A model generated the notes under the pieces. That model had not been told where the DNA came from. It was given only the letters and a program-made list of their open reading frames with translations, and did not search any database. Position numbers and translations under genes: made by a program. Below, piece after piece: positions 28,768 through 32,444 of a DNA stretch of 32,444 nucleotides. The stretch's first letter is position 1. Each line of letters begins with the position of its first letter. The stretch comes from an uncultured Oscillospiraceae bacterium (lineage in GTDB: Bacteria > Bacillota > Clostridia > Oscillospirales > Oscillospiraceae), in the NCBI GenBank assembly GCA_934589675.1, contig CAKTOF010000023.1:1-32444 (forward strand), in the 5' to 3' direction.

Positions 28768-28799
28768 AAAGCCCTGAAACGACAGCGTTTCAGGGCTTT
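28768..28799 (+). terminator. Terminator after tRNA-Val, supplied by the element
   Basis: AAAGCCCTGAAACG/CGTTTCAGGGCTTT, a 14-bp perfect stem with an ACAG loop. A different but similarly placed hairpin follows the right tRNA fragment. Confidence 0.85.
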
Positions 28800-28858
28800 C
28801 GTCATTTTAACGGGGCTGCTTCCAGATAATTTCACAATTTACCAGTTTGATACCCTCC

Positions 28859-28894
28859 GCAGGCCGATGATCCGGCCTGCTTTTTTGTTTTTTT
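28859..28894 (+). terminator. Second rightward terminator at the element's left end
   Basis: GCAGGCCG/CGGCCTGC with an ATGATC loop, followed by TTTTTTGTTTTTTT. Confidence 0.85.
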
Positions 28895-28904
28895 CATACA
28901 CGAG

Positions 28905-28946
28905 AAAAAGACCGCCCGGCGCACTGCATCTGCTGCGCCGGGCGGT
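28905..28946 (-). terminator. Terminator of the XRE repressor gene
   Basis: A 13-bp perfect stem (28911-28923 with 28934-28946; ACCGCCCGGCGCA) followed leftward by a T run (28909-28905). Confidence 0.88.
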
Positions 28947-28949
28947 TTT

Positions 28950-29426
28950 TTATTTGTCGCGATTCGGTTCGAGCGTCTGGTTGATCTGCTCTGCAAGCTC
29001 AGGGTTCTCCGCGATTTTTTTCATCCCGTCGAGCATCTGCATAATGCCGCCAAGCAGCTCGCCGCCGCCATTCGGCAGCTCTGCACTGTTGCCGCTCATC
29101 ATCTCCATGACCTGCTTCTGGTACTGCTCGATCTGCTCTTTCGCGTCCAAATCTGTCGTATAGAGCCGATCGCGCTGAACCAGTACGTCGACCGACGTCT
29201 CAAACAGATAGGACAATCGGACAAGGATCTCCGTCGGGACATTTGTGTTTCCGTTTTCATAGCTGCTGTAACTCGGCTGACTGACACCCAGCATCTGCGC
29301 CACCTGTTTTTGCGTGTAGCCCTTGTTTTTGCGCATCATCGAGATTGCCTGCGCCGTGATTCTTCGGCGCTCCTCGACGGAGAACTGGCATTCATACGGC
29401 AGGAAATCCATTTTCACATTCTTCAC
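28950..29426 (-). CDS. XRE-family transcriptional regulator of the element
   Basis: 158 residues from a GTG at 29426; ATG at 29411 (153 residues) is an alternative, and the GAGG at about 29427-29430 fits neither perfectly. The helix-turn-helix is YTQKQVAQMLGVSQ followed by PSYSSYENGNTNVPTEILVRLSYLF (about 37-75), with the SQ-PSYSSYENG recognition helix of Cro/C1-type repressors. The C-terminal half is Met/Glu/Gln-rich and probably helical (dimerisation). It is divergent from the element's rightward genes, with CAAAT-N3-ATTTG palindromes between the two promoters, so it is likely the lysogeny-type repressor controlling the ORF-Rep-Int transcript and itself. Confidence 0.88.
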   Translation of the reverse strand: MKNVKMDFLPYECQFSVEERRRITAQAISMMRKNKGYTQKQVAQMLGVSQPSYSSYENGNTNVPTEILVRLSYLFETSVDVLVQRDRLYTTDLDAKEQIEQYQKQVMEMMSGNSAELPNGGGELLGGIMQMLDGMKKIAENPELAEQINQTLEPNRDK

Positions 29427-29443
29427 CTCAACCGTTTTTCTGT

Positions 29444-29472
29444 ATTATATCCGATTTCACTCGCATTCGCAA
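29444..29472 (-). promoter_or_regulatory. Promoter of the XRE repressor
   Basis: Leftward TTGCGA (29472-29467), a 17-bp spacer and a perfect TATAAT (29449-29444). Its -35 lies one base from operator 1. Confidence 0.75.
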
Positions 29473-29473
29473 C

Positions 29474-29565
29474 GCAAATGTTATTTGCACTTCAAATTCT
29501 ATTTGTTTTCTATTGACTATCAGTGTTTCAAATGCTATAGTATCTCAAAATCAAATAAATTTGAT
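29474..29565. promoter_or_regulatory. Operator array between the divergent element promoters
   Basis: Related palindromes: GCAAATGTTATTTGC (29474-29488), CAAATTCTATTTG (29493-29505), an imperfect CAAATGCTATAG overlapping the rightward -10 (29529-29540), and ATCAAATAAATTTGAT (29550-29565). They share CAAAT...ATTTG half-sites. They cover the -35 side of the leftward promoter and the -10 and start of the rightward one. Confidence 0.7.
29513..29541 (+). promoter_or_regulatory. Rightward promoter of the element
   Basis: TTGACT (29513-29518), a 17-bp spacer and TATAGT (29536-29541), overlapped by an operator half-site. It drives the small ORF and probably rep and int. Confidence 0.75.
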
Positions 29566-29590
29566 TTCAGAATATATCGGAGGTGCTTAT

Positions 29591-29782
29591 ATGATCTTCC
29601 CCCTGAACGATCTGTTCGTGCTCGCCCGCATCGCCCGCCGCCTTGTGCGGGACGACGGGCTGACAAAATCGCAGCTTGCCGAAATGTACATCCAGCTGGA
29701 ACTGGACGACAACGGGCACGCCCGCGCCGACATTGGCCCGCTGGTCTACCCGGACGAGGCTTCCGATCATGCAGGCGGCTGA
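29591..29782 (+). CDS. Small unknown protein of the element
   Basis: 63 residues: MIFPLNDLFVLARIARRLVRD, then DGLTKSQLAEMYIQLELDDNG, ending LVYPDEASDHAGG. A good CGGAGG site lies 8 bp upstream and it follows the repressed promoter directly, so it is probably a real early gene. I do not recognise a family. Its position, size and basic first half would suit an excisionase or replication-control protein, which is only a guess. Helices at about 5-18 and 24-38 seem likely. Confidence 0.6.
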   Translation: MIFPLNDLFVLARIARRLVRDDGLTKSQLAEMYIQLELDDNGHARADIGPLVYPDEASDHAGG

Positions 29783-30136
29783 GTCTCGCGCACCGCGCCT
29801 GCGCGCGGCTGGCCAAGGGCGAGGCACAGACTGCCGATGCGGCGGCGCGCTGCCGGTCGGGCTGCGGTATTTTCCCGTGTCGACCGCATGGCAGTCAGAC
29901 CGTCGCAGAAGTGTGCCGCTCGTGCCGTCCGCGCTGAGCGGAGGGCACGGCGGTCGCGGCGCGCGGTTCGCGCGGGCAGGCAGTCCGGGCGACGCAGCGC
30001 AGTACGCCGGTCGGCGAATGCCGGCCGGAATGGCTCCGCGAGCGGAGCGCGGAGGCTTCCGGCCACCGCCGCGCCGCGTGCGTGCACCGGCGCCCTACTT
30101 GATCAATCAACAAATTGGTGTCAGGAGGTGGCCGCA
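29783..30136 (+). other. GC-rich hairpin region before rep; possible origin or cryptic ORF
   Basis: About 350 bp without a convincing gene. Two rightward frames stay open. One begins at ATG 29769, overlapping the end of the small ORF, and runs to 30188; the other ends at 29937. Both have shadow-like composition. The region holds many palindromes, most clearly 30023-30064. Just before rep comes an AT-richer stretch, TTGATCAATCAACAAATTGG (30099-30118). The layout would suit a replication origin. Confidence 0.35.
30023..30064. repeat. Long hairpin in the element, candidate origin structure
   Basis: GGCCGGAA (30023-30030) pairs with TTCCGGCC (30057-30064). Inside, GCTCCGCG pairs with CGCGGAG plus C around an AGCGGAG loop. 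Rolling-circle origins are often extruded hairpins near rep; the nick site is not identifiable by eye. Confidence 0.5.
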
Positions 30137-30964
30137 ATGGCCGTTTTTCGCGCATCCGAGGCCGACATTCGCTCCAATGCCCGCGTGAAGTGTTACCCTG
30201 CGTCCACGCTGCTGCAAGTGGCAAACGTGCCCATCTTCCGCGCGTCCGGCTGGGAGCCGGAGCTGCGCAGCTATTCCGTCCCCGCCAAGGGGCACGCAAA
30301 GGATCCGACCCGCTCGCTCGAGTCGAGCCAGCACCGCGCCAAGGCCGCGCTGCGCGACATCTGCCTGTGCAATCGCTTCACCCACTTTTTCACGTGGACG
30401 CTCAGCCCTGAGCTCATCGACCGCTACGACGCCGGCGCCGTCAAGCGCAAGCTGACCGTCACGCTGAAGAATCTCACCCGGCGCAAGGGCTTTTCCTACG
30501 TCTGCATCCCCGAGCGCCACGCGGACGGCGCGATTCACATGCACGGCCTGTGCATCCCCGGCGTGCTGCGCCTCACCCGGGCGCGCAATTCCCACACGGG
30601 AGCGCCCATATCAACAGATCGCGGCCAGCCAGTTTTTAATATGCCCGAGTGGAAGTTTGGCTTTTCCAGCTGCATCCCGCTCGACGAAAATTATGAGCAG
30701 GTCGTGGGCTATGTGTCCAAGTACATCGCCAAGGGCGACGAGAAGATTTTCGGCAAATGGTATCTCTCGTCCCGCAACCTGAAAAAGAAACCTGAAATCA
30801 AGCTGCTAGAGCCGATGAGCTACGACGCCTTTGTCGCAGCAAACGACGGCATTTTCACCGTCCCGGTCTTTCGTGACGTGCGCATCAGCTCCAAGCAGTT
30901 CAAATCTGATCCGGAGGTGATCTATGAACATGACCCTGGCACAATGGATTCCGCTATGGCTTGA
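30137..30964 (+). CDS. HUH-type rolling-circle replication initiator
   Basis: 275 residues with the layout of single-stranded-DNA replication initiators (inovirus gpII-like, microvirus VP4-like and related plasmid proteins). FTHFFTWTLSPELID (about 81-95) is motif 1. HADGAIHMHG contains the HUH pair H134-M-H136 that binds metal. GYVSKYIAKG (191-200), with Y192/Y196 and K195/K199, is the nicking-tyrosine motif. It would nick one strand at the origin and stay covalently bound. ATG at 30137 has an AGGAGG site; the frame is open 100 codons upstream but that part is not protein-like. Its last 41 bp overlap the integrase gene, indicating one transcript. Confidence 0.82.
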   Translation: MAVFRASEADIRSNARVKCYPASTLLQVANVPIFRASGWEPELRSYSVPAKGHAKDPTRSLESSQHRAKAALRDICLCNRFTHFFTWTLSPELIDRYDAGAVKRKLTVTLKNLTRRKGFSYVCIPERHADGAIHMHGLCIPGVLRLTRARNSHTGAPISTDRGQPVFNMPEWKFGFSSCIPLDENYEQVVGYVSKYIAKGDEKIFGKWYLSSRNLKKKPEIKLLEPMSYDAFVAANDGIFTVPVFRDVRISSKQFKSDPEVIYEHDPGTMDSAMA

Positions 30965-31829
30965 AAACTACAAGCGCGGCACGATGAAATCGAAGTCCTA
31001 TCACCAATACGAGCTGCTCATCGCGCTTTTACCGGACGAGCTGACCGGCGCGCCGCTCGACGCCATCCGGCCGCTGACGCTGCAAGGCTTCTTAAACCGG
31101 TTCGCGGAGGGCTATTCCAAGTCCTACGTCGATAAAATGACCGGGATGCTCCGCGCGCTGTTCACCGTCGCCGTCGACAACGGCGAGTGCCGCGTAAACC
31201 CCGCCGCGCACCTGAAAAAGCCGCCTGCGCGGGAAAAAGAGCGCGCGGCGTACACGCTGAGCGAGACGGTTCTCATCCTGCAATACTGCGTCGAATTCCC
31301 GTCGCGGATCGCCACGGCCGTCATGCTCATGCTGACGACCGGCCTGCGGCGCGGCGAGGTCATCGGCCTGAAATGGGCGGATTTTGACGGTGCTTCGCTG
31401 CGCATCGCCCGCGGCGCGTACAACGACCGCGGCCGCATGACCGCGCACGACGGCGTTGCGAAAACCGCCTCGAGCCTGCGCGACATTCCGCTCATGCCCG
31501 AGGTCGCCCACCATCTCGCCGCCCTGCCGCGCTGCGGCGAATACATCTTCTCCACCCGGAACGGAACCATGGTGAACGACCGCAATTTCTCGCGCGACTA
31601 CGACCGCCTGCTCCGAAAAATCCAGCAGGCCGAGCCGACTGTCCGCCGCCTGTCCCCGCACTGCTGCCGCCACACGTTCGCCACACAGCTGCTCGACTCC
31701 GGCACCGATCTTCGCATCGTCCAGACCCTGCTCGGCCACAGCGACATCAAAACAACCGCCCGCTACACCCACCCCGATTTCCAAGCCAAACAGGCCGCCA
31801 TCTCCGCCCTGAACACCCGCCTCACCTGA
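30924..31829 (+). CDS. Tyrosine recombinase (integrase) of the element
   Basis: A 301-residue site-specific recombinase. It has an N-terminal SAM-like core-binding domain (about 3-85, LAQWIPLWLENYKRG...YVDKMTGMLRALF) and a catalytic domain with R142 (TTGLRRGE), K180 and HxxR (H246, R249 in SPHCCRHTFAT). H272 is in LLGHSDIKTT, and Tyr281 in ARYTH is the nucleophile. It lacks the AP2-like arm-binding domain of Tn916-type integrases, so it is a short form. It ends 34 bp before the right attachment repeat, as expected for an integrase acting on tRNA-Val. A GGAGG site lies inside the rep gene. Confidence 0.93.
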   Translation: MNMTLAQWIPLWLENYKRGTMKSKSYHQYELLIALLPDELTGAPLDAIRPLTLQGFLNRFAEGYSKSYVDKMTGMLRALFTVAVDNGECRVNPAAHLKKPPAREKERAAYTLSETVLILQYCVEFPSRIATAVMLMLTTGLRRGEVIGLKWADFDGASLRIARGAYNDRGRMTAHDGVAKTASSLRDIPLMPEVAHHLAALPRCGEYIFSTRNGTMVNDRNFSRDYDRLLRKIQQAEPTVRRLSPHCCRHTFATQLLDSGTDLRIVQTLLGHSDIKTTARYTHPDFQAKQAAISALNTRLT

Positions 31830-31863
31830 CCCCGCCGCACTCCCTTGCGCTCCAATACCCGAA

Positions 31864-31912
31864 CGCTTGACGTGCGGGAGGTCACAAGTTCGAGTCTTGT
31901 ATCGTCCACCAG
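31864..31912 (+). repeat. attR: 49-bp direct repeat of the tRNA-Val 3' end
   Basis: Identical to 28714-28762. Without the 5' half it cannot fold as a tRNA, so it is a tRNA fragment marking the element's right end. Confidence 0.93.
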
Positions 31913-31913
31913 T

Positions 31914-31945
31914 AAAGCCCTGCGACGTAAGTCGCAGGGCTTTTT
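31914..31945 (+). terminator. Terminator after attR
   Basis: AAAGCCCTGCGAC/GTCGCAGGGCTTT with a GTAA loop and a T run. It is probably the terminator the tRNA had before the last insertion. Confidence 0.88.
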
Positions 31946-32052
31946 GTCGCGCCTGCCCTCGGACTTGTGACCCGTGCCGAAGGCACGTTGAGCTTGGCGC
32001 AGCCAAGCGGATCCGGCGGCGAAGCCGGCTGCGAAGCCGCAGGCCGCCGCAG
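31946..32052. other. Hairpin-rich remnant between two tRNA-Val 3'-end copies
   Basis: About 107 bp of short adjacent stem-loops: GTGCCGAAGGCAC, CTTGGCGCAGCCAAG, and GCCGGCTGCGAAGCCGC-type units. No gene is visible. It probably is what remains of an earlier inserted element. Confidence 0.45.
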
Positions 32053-32076
32053 GTTCGAGTCTTGTATCGTCCACCA
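32053..32076 (+). repeat. Third, partial copy of the tRNA-Val 3' end
   Basis: 24 bp identical to the last part of tRNA-Val, from GTTCGAGTC to the CCA. The first bases are generic T-loop sequence, but TTGTATCGTCCACCA is specific to this tRNA. Confidence 0.85.
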
Positions 32077-32085
32077 ATGCAATAT

Positions 32086-32135
32086 AATCCGAACCTTTTG
32101 CCAATTGGTCATGGGTTCGGATTTATTGTTTTTAT
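32086..32135 (+). terminator. Terminator after the third tRNA-end copy
   Basis: AATCCGAACC (32086-32095) pairs with GGTTCGGATT (32114-32123), followed by TATTGTTTTTAT. Confidence 0.75.
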
Positions 32136-32158
32136 AGAAGAAGTTGAAGACTGGTAAT

Positions 32159-32206
32159 AAAGAAACCGGGAGGACTGCCGATCAGGGCAATCCTCCCGGT
32201 TTCTTT
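32159..32206. terminator. Bidirectional terminator at the end of the small leftward gene
   Basis: A perfect 16-bp stem, AAAGAAACCGGGAGGA with TCCTCCCGGTTTCTTT, with a 16-nt loop. The right arm overlaps the stop of the 32205-32390 gene. Confidence 0.8.
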
Positions 32207-32390
32207 ATGTAGATGCACTGTCTGAAATCTCCTTCTTTGCTTTCCATTCGGCAAATGCCTTTTTGCCACCTTCGCTTTCGTAGTACTTCTGAATTACCGG
32301 AAGCAGACTCCGTGCCAGCGATTCAAAGACGTATTCCGGAATTTCGGCTGCATCAACACCAGTCTGGATATTGGCTTTTTCTGCGTTCAC
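32205..32390 (-). CDS. Small conserved-looking mobile-element protein
   Basis: 61 residues from GTG 32390, with a strong AAAGGAGG site upstream. Core: IPEYVFESLARSLLPVIQKYY, then ESEGGKKAFAEWKAKK. From memory, short proteins of this pattern (Pro-Glu ... LARxLLPxIQ ... FxxWK) are encoded beside site-specific recombinases in conjugative and integrative elements of gut Firmicutes. I cannot confirm this here. Function unknown. Codon use is AT-richer than the core genome, and it lies just beyond the third tRNA-end copy. Confidence 0.7.
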   Translation of the reverse strand: MNAEKANIQTGVDAAEIPEYVFESLARSLLPVIQKYYESEGGKKAFAEWKAKKEISDSAST

Positions 32391-32444
32391 TTGTTTCCTC
32401 CTTTATCGCTTCTGTAGGCGCATAGACACGCTTTTCTGAGGTGT

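Larger units (their letters stand above)
28714..31912 (+). mobile_element. Small integrative element in tRNA-Val with Rep and Int (about 3.15 kb)
   Basis: Bounded by 49-bp direct repeats of the tRNA 3' end, with an intact tRNA at the left and only the fragment at the right. The contents in order are: terminator pair, XRE repressor (leftward), operator region, a 63-codon ORF, a GC-rich hairpin region, HUH-type Rep and tyrosine recombinase. No conjugation, capsid, relaxosome or partition gene is seen. This suggests an integrative replicating plasmid-like or satellite element that excises by its recombinase and replicates by rolling circle. Confidence 0.85.

Noticed and set aside
29837..30136. 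A 100-residue N-terminal extension of the Rep protein
   Set aside because: The extension is an Arg/Ala-rich run through palindromic DNA; the AGGAGG site and family-like sequence begin at 30137.
31864..31912. A second tRNA-Val gene
   Set aside because: Only the 3' half is present; the upstream bases are the end of the integrase region and cannot form the acceptor or D arm.

Overview
The window looks like a chromosome segment from a GC-rich, endospore-forming, Gram-positive gut Clostridia species (Oscillospiraceae/Ruminococcaceae-like). The reasons are a SpoIIP homologue, an LTA-synthase-type membrane sulfatase, sortase-anchored surface proteins, a single-chain glycyl-tRNA synthetase, and intergenic repeats of a kind common in that group. 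No 16S gene or name-giving marker is present, so the taxonomy is inference.

Layout: (1) About 1-3533 is visibly lower in GC than its neighbours. It holds a leftward sortase-anchored surface pilin/adhesin and a class B sortase cut by the window edge. A (CTGT)n tract abuts the -10 box of the likely pilin promoter. This region ends at a 3' fragment of a tRNA-Ser(CGA) gene (3534-3589), which I read as the right attachment-site scar of a genomic island lying mostly off the left edge. (2) About 3640-28630 is ordinary GC-rich chromosome: MATE exporter, recQ, spoIIP, cupin + SDR pair, CoA-transferase, uvrB, a tiny holin-like toxin with an antisense antitoxin promoter, an FtsX-type ABC transporter, a pyrE-uvrA-radC operon, an LTA synthase-rsmG-MATE operon, glyQS and a DUF3810 membrane protease-like protein. 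(3) 28685-31912 is a tRNA-Val(GAC) gene carrying a complete 3.15-kb integrative element bounded by 49-bp direct repeats. Its cargo is an XRE repressor with an operator array, a small ORF, a GC-rich hairpin region, an HUH-type Rep protein and a tyrosine recombinase. (4) 31913-32444 holds a third partial copy of the same tRNA 3' end and the low-GC start of what is probably another mobile element.

How the parts work together: the chromosomal core mixes DNA repair (RecQ, UvrA, UvrB, RadC), envelope biology (LTA synthase, MATE and ABC exporters, SpoIIP) and basic metabolism (PyrE, CoA-transferase, GlyRS). The two flanks are hot spots where mobile DNA has used tRNA genes as landing sites.

The most unusual signals are: (a) a dispersed intergenic element in two copies (17178-17365 and 25756-25920), whose three stems are preserved by compensatory changes while loop sequences stay identical, and which both times sits directly after a leftward stop codon and before a terminator; (b) the minimal integrase + HUH-Rep element at tRNA-Val; (c) the tetranucleotide tract and terminator in the pilin leader; (d) the type I toxin-antitoxin candidate; (e) tandem tRNA 3'-end copies, each followed by its own terminator.
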